A stretch of 64,000 nucleotides of DNA from JAEMQF01 sp963775015. Lineage in GTDB: Bacteria; Pseudomonadota; Gammaproteobacteria; Burkholderiales; Burkholderiaceae_C. The notes below the pieces were generated by a model that ran no database searches, was not told where the DNA came from, and saw nothing but the letters and a program-made list of their open reading frames with translations. The first letter of the stretch is position 1. The number at the start of each line of letters is the position of its first letter. Positions 28,007-36,848 of this stretch are shown piece by piece. Location of the stretch: positions 372,001-436,000 of the forward strand of contig CAVZHI010000001.1 in NCBI GenBank assembly GCA_963775015.1. The letters are read 5' to 3'. The position numbers were made by a program, and so were the translations under genes.

Positions 28007-28128
28007 GGTGGTCTCCGAAGGGTGGGCGAAGTGAATGGCCGGGCGGATGAGCGCGGCCCGCATTGTCGATTCTTTTTCGTTCGGTAGCGAACGAACGGGT
28101 ATGAGCGAAAACCCTGCGAGGCCTGTTT

Positions 28129-29088
28129 TCAGCCCCCCGCCACGCCCTGCGTCGCGACGTAGAGCGAATACACCGAGTGGCTCGCCGCCATGAAGAGGCG
28201 ATTGCGCGCCGGGCCGCCGAAGCACACGTTGGCGCAACGCTCGGGCAAGTGGATGTGCAGCAGCGGCTTGCCTTGCGGCGAGAACACGCGCACCCCGTCG
28301 AGCCCTTCGCGCATGCCCCAGCCGCACCAGAGGTTGCCGTGCACGTCGATGCGAAAGCCGTCGGGCGTGCCGCTTTCGGCGTCGATGAGCTGGCGCCGGT
28401 TCGCGAGCGCCGTGCCGCCGCCCGTCACGTCGCAGGCGAGGATGATCCGCGGCGTGGAACGGCACTCGACGATGTAGAGCACGCTCTCGTCGGGCGAAAA
28501 CGCCAGACCGTTCGGGCAGTTGATGCCTTGCGCGACGACGCTCAAGCGCCCGTTATTCGGGTCGATGCGGTACACGTCGGTCGGCAGTTCGGGTGTCGCG
28601 GCGTGGCCTTCGTAATGATGCAGGATGCCGAACGGCGGATCGGTGAACCAGATCGAGCCGTCGCTCTTGCAGACGATGTCGTTCGGCGAGTTCAGGCGCT
28701 TTCCTTCGAAGTGGCTCGCGAGCACCGTGATGCTGCCGTCGTATTCGGTGCGCGTGACGCGCCGCGCACCATGTTCGCAGGTGAGCAGGCGCCCCTGCCG
28801 GTCGCGCGTCAAGCCGTTGCCGAAGTTCGACGGGCTGCGAAACACGCTCACCGCGCCGGTTTCTTCGTCCCAGCGATGCGTCTTGTTGTTCGGGATGTCG
28901 TTCCAGAGCAGACAGCGCGCGTCGCCGAGGTAGACCGGCCCTTCGCACCAGCGCATGCCACTCGCGAGACGCTCGACGCTCGCGCTCGCCAGGCGCAGGT
29001 TCGCGCCTTCGGGGGCGAGCACTTCAACCGCCGGGTCGGGCAGGCGCAGCGCGGGGGTCCAGGTGGCTTCGGCGGCTTTCGGGGTCAT
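28129..29088 (-). CDS. SMP-30/gluconolactonase family hydrolase
   Basis: Lactone hydrolase of about 319 aa with a six-bladed propeller fold. The metal-binding residues are in the usual places: Glu49 in MRWCEGPVY, Asn in RLNSPNDIV, Asn in NCPNGLAFS and Asp in GTPDGFRID. The ATG at 29086-29088 starts the protein; an upstream in-frame start at 29160 would add a basic tail overlapping the SDR gene. Family members open sugar lactones, or lactones formed in aromatic catabolism. In this block it lies between the SDR and the Liv system, so a dehydrogenase-then-lactonase pair acting on one imported substrate is plausible. No signal peptide is present, so the enzyme is cytoplasmic. Confidence 0.88.
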   Translation of the reverse strand: MTPKAAEATWTPALRLPDPAVEVLAPEGANLRLASASVERLASGMRWCEGPVYLGDARCLLWNDIPNNKTHRWDEETGAVSVFRSPSNFGNGLTRDRQGRLLTCEHGARRVTRTEYDGSITVLASHFEGKRLNSPNDIVCKSDGSIWFTDPPFGILHHYEGHAATPELPTDVYRIDPNNGRLSVVAQGINCPNGLAFSPDESVLYIVECRSTPRIILACDVTGGGTALANRRQLIDAESGTPDGFRIDVHGNLWCGWGMREGLDGVRVFSPQGKPLLHIHLPERCANVCFGGPARNRLFMAASHSVYSLYVATQGVAGG

Positions 29089-29140
29089 GGGTCGGGCCTC
29101 GTCGTTCAGGGAATTTCGATTCAAGTGATTGCGACGTGGA

Positions 29141-29914
29141 TCACATCGCGTGCAAGCCACCGTCGACCATCAACGTCGTGGCGGTGATGTACGCGGCTTC
29201 GTCGCTCGCGAGCCAGAGCGCCGGCCAGGCGATCTCGAGCGGTGTCGCCCAGCGGCCGAGCAGAGTGACCTCGGCGCGTTCGCTCGCGAGTTGCTCGAGC
29301 GGCTTGCCCGCGGCGCGTGCTTTGTTGATGTGGAAGTCGGTGAGCGTCGGGCCCGGGCAGATCGCGTTCGCGCGCACGCCGTGCGCCGCCTCTTCGTGGG
29401 CGAGGGTTCGCGTCAGTGCGAGCAGGCCGGCCTTGGTCGCGTCGTAGAGGCCCATGCCCTTGCGCCCCGTCACGGCGTAACACGACGAGACGTTGACGAT
29501 CGCGCCGCGCCCGCTCTGGCGCAACGCCGGCAGTGCGGCGCGGCAGTAGTTCGCCGGGCCGAGCAAATTGACGCCGGCCACCGCGTGCCATTCGTGTGGC
29601 GTCGCGTCGGCGAGCGTCGCTGGGTTGCGCATCGCGGCGTTGTTGATCAGGATTTGAAGCCGGCCGTGCGCGACCAGCGCGTGTTGCACCGCGGCGTGTG
29701 CCGCATCGGCGTCGGCCACATCGGCCACGAACTGAGCGATGCGTGCCGCGGGATGTTCGGATTGGATCGCTGCGCAGGTGCTTGCGAGCAGCTCGGCGTC
29801 CTGGTCGATCAGCGTCAGCGCCGCGCCCTGGCTGCAAAAGAGCCGCGCCACCGCCGCCCCGATGCCCGCCGCAGCGCCGGTGATGAGCGCGGCTTTGCCT
29901 TCGAGTCGGTTCAT
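29141..29914 (-). CDS. Short-chain dehydrogenase/reductase (SDR)
   Basis: Classical SDR of 257 aa. The cofactor motif is TGAAAGIG; acidic D at the end of the second strand (LIDQDAE) favours NAD over NADP. NNAAMRNPA, the active-site Ser in NVSSCYAV and the YDATK catalytic pair are present, and the C-terminus has the usual TLMVDGGLHAM. It fits tightly between the Bug-receptor gene and the SMP-30 gene on the same strand. Oxidation of a hydroxyl group on the imported compound, producing a lactone for the neighbouring hydrolase, is a reasonable guess. Confidence 0.9.
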   Translation of the reverse strand: MNRLEGKAALITGAAAGIGAAVARLFCSQGAALTLIDQDAELLASTCAAIQSEHPAARIAQFVADVADADAAHAAVQHALVAHGRLQILINNAAMRNPATLADATPHEWHAVAGVNLLGPANYCRAALPALRQSGRGAIVNVSSCYAVTGRKGMGLYDATKAGLLALTRTLAHEEAAHGVRANAICPGPTLTDFHINKARAAGKPLEQLASERAEVTLLGRWATPLEIAWPALWLASDEAAYITATTLMVDGGLHAM

Positions 29915-29939
29915 TCGCTGCGGCCGCGGCTCATTCGGT

Positions 29940-30923
29940 TCATTCGGCTTTCGCGCCGGTCGCCTTGATGACTTTGCCCCAGCGCGGAATCTCGCTGCGG
30001 ATCCAGCCTGCGAAGTGTTCGGGCGTGCCGGCGACGACCTCGAACTCCATCGCCGTCAGCTTGTCGCGAATTTCTGGCGAGGTCACGATCTTCACGATCT
30101 CCTTGTGATACCGGTCAATGATCGGCCGTGGCGTTCCGCCCGCGGCAAGAAAACCGATCCACGCCACCGCGACCAGATCGGGGTAGCCCGCTTCGATCAA
30201 GGTGGGAATGTCAGGCGTTCCCGGAAAGCGCTTCGCTCCCGACGACGCGATGAGTCGCAAGCGCCCTTCCTTGGCGAACTGCAACACGTTGCCCGGCACC
30301 ATGAACGCCGCCTGCACCTGGCCGCCCACCAGATCCGTGAGCGCAGGCGCGGCGCCCTTGTACGGAATGTGCGTGATGTCCAGCCCCGCGGCGAGCTTGA
30401 GCATTTCCATCGTCAGGTGCGACGCGCTGCCGACCGCGATCGAACCGTACGACAGCTTGCCCGCCATCGCTTTCGCGTGCGCAACGAATTCGGCGGCGTT
30501 TTTCACCGGCAACGCCGGGTGCACGACGAGGTATTGCGGCGTCGTCACCATGAGCGTGATCGGCGCCAGGTCTTTCAGCGGGTCGTAGGGCAACTTGTCG
30601 AACAGCGACACGTTCACCGCGATCGGCCCGTTGTAGCCGATCAATAGCGTGTGGCCGTCGGGCGCCGACTTGGCGACGAAGTCGGCGCCGATGTTGCCGC
30701 CCGCGCCGGCCTTGTTCTCGACGATGACGGGCTGGCCGATCGCCTCCTGCAGCTTCGGCGCGACGAGGCGCGCGATCACGTCGTTCGTGCTGCCGACGAT
30801 GGGAACGATGATTCGCACCGGTTTGCTCGGCGCCCATTCCTGGGCTTGACCGGTTGCAGCGAGCGCCGCGAACAGGGCCGCCGCGAGGAACTTTGGCAAC
30901 CGCGTCGTCGAGTTCAGTCTCAT
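29940..30923 (-). CDS. Bug-family tripartite tricarboxylate transporter receptor
   Basis: Periplasmic solute-binding protein of 327 aa (Bug/TctC family). Signal peptide LPKFLAAALFAALAATGQA, cut before QEW. Diagnostic segments: PSKPVRIIVPIVGSTNDVIAR, VENKAGAGGNIGADFVAK, PYDPLKDLAPITL and the THIPYKGAAPALTDLVGG ligand loop. Such receptors are very abundant in Burkholderiales and often stand alone, without TctA/TctB, as in this block. They bind carboxylates, dicarboxylates or aromatic acids. No membrane partner is adjacent, so it must use a distant TctAB pair or have a sensing role. Confidence 0.9.
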   Translation of the reverse strand: MRLNSTTRLPKFLAAALFAALAATGQAQEWAPSKPVRIIVPIVGSTNDVIARLVAPKLQEAIGQPVIVENKAGAGGNIGADFVAKSAPDGHTLLIGYNGPIAVNVSLFDKLPYDPLKDLAPITLMVTTPQYLVVHPALPVKNAAEFVAHAKAMAGKLSYGSIAVGSASHLTMEMLKLAAGLDITHIPYKGAAPALTDLVGGQVQAAFMVPGNVLQFAKEGRLRLIASSGAKRFPGTPDIPTLIEAGYPDLVAVAWIGFLAAGGTPRPIIDRYHKEIVKIVTSPEIRDKLTAMEFEVVAGTPEHFAGWIRSEIPRWGKVIKATGAKAE

Positions 30924-30942
30924 GGCGGTCCTTGATCTGTGA

Positions 30943-32226
30943 TCACAGCGAATACACCGGCTTGCCGCGCACGCGCTGAATCTTGTCGCGCGCCCAGGGT
31001 TTGGGGTCCTGGCCCTTGGGCAGCAGCACGCCCGCAGCGCGCACGTGCTGCTCGGCGGCGTTCAGTGCCGGCGGGTCAACGCCTTGTTGCAGGCCCAACG
31101 CCGCGCTCTCCAACATGCGCCGCGCCATCACGACGCCCTTGTCGGTGGGCAGCAGCAATTCACGCGTGCGGTCTTGAATGGGGCCCATGCTTTCCTGCAG
31201 CGATGCGTCCTGCTCGGAGAAGCCGAACACGCCGCTGTAGCTGCGCTTGTCTTTCTGCGCCTGTCGGTCGATGAGATAGTCATTGTCTTGGTTCGCTCGC
31301 GGGCGCCAGGAAATCGGATTCACGCCTTCTTCATACGCCACATGGATTCCCTTGCCCGCGGCCATGTGCGCGCGCTCTTCGGCGCCGAGCGGCTTGTCGG
31401 GGTGGAAATTGATGCTCCACGCCCAGCAGTTTTCATCGTCGATCGGCACCCACACATGGCCGCCCAGGGCGTGCCTGCCGAAGGGCGGGATCAGCGTGAA
31501 CCAGGGGAAGAGCCACTGCGTGATGCGCCAGTAGTCGCTGCCCGGCTCGCCGTTGCGCCGGCCGTAGAGCGTGAGGCCGAATCCGGTCTGTTCGATCTCG
31601 AACACGACGTTGCCGTCGGCCTTGATGTAGTCCAGCGCCTTCACGCCGCGGTGCATCGGGTCGATGTCGACCTCAAACCGGTGCACGTAGGACACATGCG
31701 CGGTGTCGATGCCGCCTTCCATCGCTTGCAGGTAATTGCATTGCTGCAGGCGTTTCGAGACGAACACGTGGCTTTCGGGCAGCAGGCACCACTCGACTTC
31801 AGGCGGCGCGGGTTGCTTGTCGGGCGGCCCCATGTAGGCCCACACCAAACCGCCGCGCTCGATGCACGGGTAGGCCTTGATGCGCATGCGCTCAGCGACA
31901 TGCGGGGCAGACGGCACGTCGACGCAAGCGCCGCTGCGGTCGAACTTCAGGCCGTGGTAGCTGCAGCGAATGCCGCACTCTTCATTGCGCCCGAAAAACA
32001 GCGATGCGCCGCGGTGCGTGCAGAACTCGTCGATCAGGCCGGGCGCGCCGGTCGTGTCGCGAAACGCAATCAACTTTTCGCCGAGGATCTGCACGCGCTG
32101 CTGCGCGCCGTCGGGCTGCTCGATCTCACTCGAGCCGAGCACCGGCACCCAATAGCGGCGCAGCAGCGCGCCCATGGCGGTGCCCGGGCCGGTGCGGGTC
32201 AGGAGTTCGGCGGTGTGGTCGTCCAT
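30943..32226 (-). CDS. Rieske non-heme iron oxygenase, alpha subunit
   Basis: Terminal oxygenase component of 427 aa. The Rieske 2Fe-2S ligands are C69-H71 and C88-H91 (CTHRGASLFFG, then CSYHG). The mononuclear iron ligands sit in EGGIDTAHVSYVHR (H177, H182) with a bridging Asp. The C-terminus (PTDKGVVMARRML, then DPKPWARDKIQRVRGKPVY) resembles phthalate 4,5-dioxygenase-type and O-demethylase enzymes of the one-component alpha class. It hydroxylates or demethylates an aromatic ring with electrons from a separate reductase, which is not encoded nearby. The gene is between the Rbs-type transporter and the Bug receptor in one direction, suggesting that the block handles an aromatic or methoxylated compound. 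Confidence 0.9.
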   Translation of the reverse strand: MDDHTAELLTRTGPGTAMGALLRRYWVPVLGSSEIEQPDGAQQRVQILGEKLIAFRDTTGAPGLIDEFCTHRGASLFFGRNEECGIRCSYHGLKFDRSGACVDVPSAPHVAERMRIKAYPCIERGGLVWAYMGPPDKQPAPPEVEWCLLPESHVFVSKRLQQCNYLQAMEGGIDTAHVSYVHRFEVDIDPMHRGVKALDYIKADGNVVFEIEQTGFGLTLYGRRNGEPGSDYWRITQWLFPWFTLIPPFGRHALGGHVWVPIDDENCWAWSINFHPDKPLGAEERAHMAAGKGIHVAYEEGVNPISWRPRANQDNDYLIDRQAQKDKRSYSGVFGFSEQDASLQESMGPIQDRTRELLLPTDKGVVMARRMLESAALGLQQGVDPPALNAAEQHVRAAGVLLPKGQDPKPWARDKIQRVRGKPVYSL

Positions 32227-32271
32227 CGGGGTTCGGAGTCGCTGCGCAGAGGCGCCAGCGGGACGGCGATC

Positions 32272-33747
32272 CTATCCCACTGCCGCGTCGACGATTTCAT
32301 GCTCGCTCGCGCTTGCCGGCAGTTCGGCGACGATGCGCGCGCTTCGGACCACCCAGAGGCGATGGCACAGCGACTGCAGTTCCTTCAGGTCCGACGAGAT
32401 CAGAATCAGCGCCGTGCCCTCGCGCGCCAAGGAATCGATCAAGGCGTAGATTTCTTCCCGCGCGCGAACGTCGACGCCGTGCGTCGGCTCATCGCAAATC
32501 AGCAGCACCGGCTTGGCGAGCATGGCGCGCGCGAACAACACCTTCTGCTGATTGCCGCCACTGAGCGCGCGCACCGGAATCTGCAGCGACGCGGCGACGA
32601 GCTTCAAGCGCTCGAGCATCGGCGCGACGCTGCGCTGCTCTGCGGCGCGGTTCACCCATCCCCAGCGCGACAGGGCGTGAAGCGTCGCGGCGCTCGCGTT
32701 GCGCAGCACCGACAGCGCGCCGAACAGACCGTCAGACTTGCGGTCTTCGGTCAGGTAGACGATGCCATGGCGGATCGCCTGCGCCGCCGAGCGGATGCTG
32801 AAACGCTGCTCGCCGACGGCGATATCGACGCTGACGCCGTCCTCGAGCCCGGCAAGACGGCGTGCGAGCCGGGTCCGGCCTGCGCCCACCAAACCCGCCA
32901 GCCCGACGATTTCGCCGCGGTGGAGTTGCAAGCGCAGCAGTTCTTCCGGATTGCGCAGCGTGATCGTGATCGGCGTCGCGCCGGCCGGATTGAAAGGCTC
33001 GGCGCGCACGCGCTCGTCGACGTCATGGCCGACCATGTGGCGCACCAATGCGCTCCGGTCGAGTGACGCGGTCGAGGCGCTGACGATCCGCCGGCCGTTG
33101 CGCAACACCGTCACCTCGTCGGCGATGTCGAACACTTCGTCGAGGCGGTGCGACACGAACAGGATCAACAGGCCGCGCCGCTTGAGCACGCCGACGATGT
33201 CGAACAGGCGTTGGCGCTCTTGCGCCGACAGCACCGCCGTCGGCTCATCCAGCGTCAGGATTCGCGCCGACGTCGCGAGCGCGCGTGCGATTTCGATCAG
33301 CTGCCGCGTTGCCGCGTTCAGCGACCCGGCGCGTCGCGTCGCCTCGAGCGGCAGGCCGAACTCCGCGAACAGGCGTTCGCTGCGCTCGTTCAGCGCGCGC
33401 CGGTCGAGCAGGCGCCAGCGCGTGCGCGGTTCGTGGCCGAGCCAGACGTTCTCGGCCACCGTGAGCTCAGGCAGCACCGTCAGTTCCTGGTAGACGGCGC
33501 TCACGCCCGCGGCGCGCGCCTGTGCCGGCGAGCTGAAGCGCAGCGGCGCGCCGTCGATGCGAATCTCGCCCGAGCTCGGCGCGTACACGCCAGCGAGCAG
33601 GTTCATGAGCGTCGACTTGCCGGCGCCGTTCGCACCGGTCAAAGCGTGCACCTGGCCGCGCTGCGCGTCGAAGTCCACCGCGTCGAGCGCCGTCACGGCG
33701 CCGAAAGATTTGCTCAAGGCGCGAACCTCGAGCAGCGCGCCGGTCAA
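32272..33747 (-). CDS. Sugar-type ABC ATPase (RbsA/MglA-like, two nucleotide-binding domains)
   Basis: Duplicated ATPase of 491 aa. The first domain has Walker A GANGAGKST, Walker B ILTLDEPTAVL and a switch His (SHRLDEV); its signature (SLNAATRQL) is degenerate. The second has the altered Walker A GLVGAGRTR that is normal for this family, signature LSGGNQQKV and Walker B LLICDEPTHGVD. The start is a TTG at 33745-33747, 17 bases after the preceding rbsB-like stop; no ATG is close. Together with the binding protein and the two permeases it makes a CUT2-type importer. Family members import ribose, other monosaccharides, autoinducer-2 or cyclic polyols. Confidence 0.88.
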   Translation of the reverse strand: MTGALLEVRALSKSFGAVTALDAVDFDAQRGQVHALTGANGAGKSTLMNLLAGVYAPSSGEIRIDGAPLRFSSPAQARAAGVSAVYQELTVLPELTVAENVWLGHEPRTRWRLLDRRALNERSERLFAEFGLPLEATRRAGSLNAATRQLIEIARALATSARILTLDEPTAVLSAQERQRLFDIVGVLKRRGLLILFVSHRLDEVFDIADEVTVLRNGRRIVSASTASLDRSALVRHMVGHDVDERVRAEPFNPAGATPITITLRNPEELLRLQLHRGEIVGLAGLVGAGRTRLARRLAGLEDGVSVDIAVGEQRFSIRSAAQAIRHGIVYLTEDRKSDGLFGALSVLRNASAATLHALSRWGWVNRAAEQRSVAPMLERLKLVAASLQIPVRALSGGNQQKVLFARAMLAKPVLLICDEPTHGVDVRAREEIYALIDSLAREGTALILISSDLKELQSLCHRLWVVRSARIVAELPASASEHEIVDAAVG

Positions 33748-33763
33748 GTTGCGCAGGCTCGGG

Positions 33764-34840
33764 TCACTTCGGCTTGAACTGCTCGGGCAGTTTGCTCGCC
33801 CACCAATCGTCGGGCTTGTTCAGCTCGGCGAACTTCGCCGCGTCGGCCGGGGCGATGTAGTCCGACGCAATCACGAGGCCGCGCGGCACGGGCTCGCCCT
33901 TGAGGATCTTCAGTCCGAGTTTCGTCGCCTCCTGGCCGGCGCGCGTCGGGAACGTGACCGCGCCACCGCGCTTGTTCTTCACGACCCACTTCATCCAGCC
34001 GTTGTATTCATCGCCCGGCGACATCACCAGCCCCTTCATGCGGCCGGCCTCTTCGAACGCCTCGGCCACGCCCATCGACATCTGGCCGGCAGGCGAATAC
34101 ACGCCGTCGATCTTCGGGTGCCGTTGCAGCAGGTTCTCGGTGATCTGCTTCGCCTTCGCGCGGTTCCAGTCGCCGTGTTCGGCCGACAGCAACTCGACGT
34201 TCGGGTGGTCTTTCAGCACCGCTTTCAGCGCCGCGAGTTGGTCGACCGCGGCGGTCGTTCCGGCGATCGGCAGCATCGCGAAAATCTTGCCCTTGCCACC
34301 CAGGTCCTTGACGAACTGGCGCGCCACCGCCTCGCCCAGCGCCCATTGGTCGATGAAGGCGTTCGACACGGTGCCGTTCGAATAGGTGAACCCGCCGCCG
34401 GCGTTGATCGTCGGGATGCCCTTCGCCACCGCCTTCTCGAGCGCCGGCTGGATCGCTTTCTCGTCAACCGGCCAGTAGATGATCATGCTCACGTTCTTCG
34501 CGATCAGGTCTTCGATGTCGCTCACCTGCTTCGCCGGGTTGAACGCCGCGTCGGTGGCGATCACGTCTTTCACGTCCTTGTGCAGCGACGCCTCGTAGCG
34601 GATGTGCTGCAGGCAAAACACGACCCACGAGTTGCTCATGTAGCCCGCCGCCACGCCGATCGTGTACGGGCCCGCCTTCTTGAACTTCTTCGTATCGACC
34701 GTCTCGGCCATCTGCTTTTTCTGCAGCGCACGATCGGTTTGCGCCTGCGCCGCGCTCGGCGCGAGCAGCGACGTCGCGAGGAAGGCCGCGCCGAGCAGCG
34801 CCGCGGTACGTTGGAATCGGGATGGACACAGGAAACGCAT
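33764..34840 (-). CDS. Sugar-type ABC substrate-binding protein (RbsB-like)
   Basis: Periplasmic binding protein of 358 aa. Signal peptide RFQRTAALLGAAFLATSLL to AQA, cut before QTD. The mature part has YTIGVAAGYMSNSWVVF, IEDLIAKNVSMIIYWPVDEKA, INAGGGFTYS and IDGVYSPAGQMSMGVAEAFEEAG, all RbsB-family features. An unusual 20-residue Lys-rich lead (LQKKQMAETVDTKKFKKAG) follows the signal. The ATG at 34838-34840 is well placed. The aromatic residues in the ligand pocket positions (SNSWVVF, FTYS) hint at a ring-containing ligand, but this is weak. The gene follows two permeases and precedes the ATPase. Confidence 0.88.
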   Translation of the reverse strand: MRFLCPSRFQRTAALLGAAFLATSLLAPSAAQAQTDRALQKKQMAETVDTKKFKKAGPYTIGVAAGYMSNSWVVFCLQHIRYEASLHKDVKDVIATDAAFNPAKQVSDIEDLIAKNVSMIIYWPVDEKAIQPALEKAVAKGIPTINAGGGFTYSNGTVSNAFIDQWALGEAVARQFVKDLGGKGKIFAMLPIAGTTAAVDQLAALKAVLKDHPNVELLSAEHGDWNRAKAKQITENLLQRHPKIDGVYSPAGQMSMGVAEAFEEAGRMKGLVMSPGDEYNGWMKWVVKNKRGGAVTFPTRAGQEATKLGLKILKGEPVPRGLVIASDYIAPADAAKFAELNKPDDWWASKLPEQFKPK

Positions 34841-34878
34841 CGTCTCTCTCCTTCGTGGTGGTTCGAACACAATGATCA

Positions 34879-35844
34879 TCAGCGGTCGCGGCCGAACCGT
34901 GCGTACGCCGCCGAGGCCAGGATGATGATCGCACCCTTGAGCACGAGTTGCAGGTTGTAGTTCAAGCCCAGGATGTTGACCAGATTGAAAGCGATGAAGA
35001 GCACCAGAACACCGGCGACCGTGCCGATCACGTTGCCGCGCCCGCCGCTGAAGAGGGTGCCGCCGAGAACGATCGCCGCCAGGGCGTCGAATTCGAAGCC
35101 GCGGCCGGTGAAGGTGCTCGATACGCCGGATCGCGCCAGCACCGCAATGCCGCCCAGGCCGGCAAACAGACCCGAGCACACATAACAGCCGAACGTGACC
35201 CACGCCACCGGCACGCCGGCCAGGCGTGCCGCTTCGCGGTTGCTGCCGATGAGGTAGATGTGCCGGCCAAAGCGCGTCGTGCGCAGCACCATCTCGAGCG
35301 CTGCAGCCAGGCCGAGCAGCACGAGCGCGAGCACCGGCAGCACGTCGCCGATGCGCTGGTTGAAGAACTCGCGAAACCCCGGCGCGACGATGCCGCGCGC
35401 GGTTCCACCGGAGAAGATCTGCGTCATGCCGTAGATCGCGAGCGCCGTCCCCAGCGTCAGGATGAACGACGAAGACCGGTTCAGCACGACCAGCAGCCCG
35501 TTCACCGCGCCCAGCGCCGCGCTCGCGAGCAGCGTCAGCGCAACCGCCATCGGCACGTTCTGCGCCTCGCCGGCCATGAGCACCGCGCAGAACACGGCGG
35601 AAAAAGAGATGATGGCGCCGATCGAGAGGTCCAGGCAACCCAGGATCATGACGAGCGTCGTGCCGATTGCGGCGATGCCCACGGGCGCCGCCTGGCGCAG
35701 GATGTTGCCGACGTAGACCGGCTCGAGGAACGCATCCGACAACAGCACCGCGATCAGGTAGAGCAGCGCCAACACCCACAGAATCGCCCAGCGCGCGAGC
35801 GCGTCGGCGAACGGGTTCCAGCCGGGCTGAGCGGTGGCGTGCAT
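34879..35844 (-). CDS. Sugar-type ABC permease (RbsC-like), first of two
   Basis: Inner-membrane permease of 321 aa with eight to ten hydrophobic helices. Family marks include AAIGTTLVMILGCLDLSIGAI, LNRSSSFILTLGTALAIYGM, RTTRFGRHIYLIGSNREAARLAGV (ATPase-contact loop) and DALAAIVLGGTLFSGGRG. The ATG at 35842-35844 is 26 bases downstream of the previous permease stop. Having two different RbsC-like genes in one transporter is common in the group that uses a heterodimeric channel. Confidence 0.88.
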   Translation of the reverse strand: MHATAQPGWNPFADALARWAILWVLALLYLIAVLLSDAFLEPVYVGNILRQAAPVGIAAIGTTLVMILGCLDLSIGAIISFSAVFCAVLMAGEAQNVPMAVALTLLASAALGAVNGLLVVLNRSSSFILTLGTALAIYGMTQIFSGGTARGIVAPGFREFFNQRIGDVLPVLALVLLGLAAALEMVLRTTRFGRHIYLIGSNREAARLAGVPVAWVTFGCYVCSGLFAGLGGIAVLARSGVSSTFTGRGFEFDALAAIVLGGTLFSGGRGNVIGTVAGVLVLFIAFNLVNILGLNYNLQLVLKGAIIILASAAYARFGRDR

Positions 35845-35870
35845 GCGGTGCGCCGCTTGCTGCACCCGCT

Positions 35871-36848
35871 TCAGGGCGCGGCCGAGCGCGCTGGCGCCGC
35901 GCCGCGCAGGTTCGCGCGCGCCTGGGTGGCGACGATCGCGCCGACCACGATCAAGCCCTTCGCGAAGGTCTGGACGAACGCCGACACCTCGAGCAGGTTC
36001 AGCACATTCGAGACCACGCCGAGCAGCAGCACCGCGGCCAGCGTCCCGGCGATGCGGCCGCGCCCGCCGGCAAGCGACGCGCCGCCGAGCACCACGGCGA
36101 CGATCGCGTCGAGCTCGACGCCCTGGCCCGCGTTCGGGTAGCCGGTGCCCAGGCGCCCCGCGATCAACAAGCCACCCAGGACAGCGCCGACGCCTGACCA
36201 GACGAAAGCGAGCAGGCGAACGCGGTGCACGTCGACACCGGCGCGGCGCGCGCTTTCGGCGTCGCTGCCGCTCGCGTAAAGGCGCAGGCCAAAACGCGTT
36301 CGTGTCAGGACGCCATGCGCCAGCGCCGCGAAGCCGAGCAGCACGAGGCCCGCGACCGGCAAGCCGAACAGGCGTTCGTTCGCGAGCCACGCGAGTTCCG
36401 CCGGCGCACGCCCGACGCTTCGATCGGTGGTGGTGAAGATCACCCCTTGCAGCACGCTCAGCGTGCCGAAGGTCAGGATCAGCGACTCGATGCGCAGCCG
36501 GTTCAGGAGGAATCCGTGCACGCTGCCCACTGCCGCTCCGAGCGCGAGCATGGCCAGCGTCACCGGCAGCAGCGCGTCGGAGCGGCCGTCGGTCAGCGCG
36601 CAAGTCAGAACGACCGTCAGCCCGAGCAACTGGCCGACCGAGAGGTCGATGAGCCCGCCGATGATGACGAAGGTCTGACCGATCGCGACCAGGCCGAGCG
36701 CCGCCGACTGCGTCACGACGTTGGCGAGGTTGTTGCCTGCCGCGAAGCCGGGAACGAAGGCCCACGCGCACACCAGCGTGCCGCCGAGCAGCGCGTAAAT
36801 GCCCAGGCTCGCGGCACCTGCGCGGGCCGGCGCAGCCGCACGCGCCAT
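35871..36848 (-). CDS. Sugar-type ABC permease (RbsC-like), second
   Basis: Permease of 325 aa, complementary to the neighbour. It has GLVAIGQTFVIIGGLIDLSVGQL, IESLILTFGTLSVLQGVIF, the RTRFGLRLYASGSDAESARRAG loop and DAIVAVVLGGASLAGGRG. The start (36846-36848) overlaps the stop of the cysteine-hydrolase gene (ATGA). The C-terminal tail (ANLRGAAPARSAAP) is cytoplasmic and low in complexity. Sequence similarity to the other permease is evident but moderate, so they are not a recent duplication. Confidence 0.88.
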   Translation of the reverse strand: MARAAAPARAGAASLGIYALLGGTLVCAWAFVPGFAAGNNLANVVTQSAALGLVAIGQTFVIIGGLIDLSVGQLLGLTVVLTCALTDGRSDALLPVTLAMLALGAAVGSVHGFLLNRLRIESLILTFGTLSVLQGVIFTTTDRSVGRAPAELAWLANERLFGLPVAGLVLLGFAALAHGVLTRTRFGLRLYASGSDAESARRAGVDVHRVRLLAFVWSGVGAVLGGLLIAGRLGTGYPNAGQGVELDAIVAVVLGGASLAGGRGRIAGTLAAVLLLGVVSNVLNLLEVSAFVQTFAKGLIVVGAIVATQARANLRGAAPARSAAP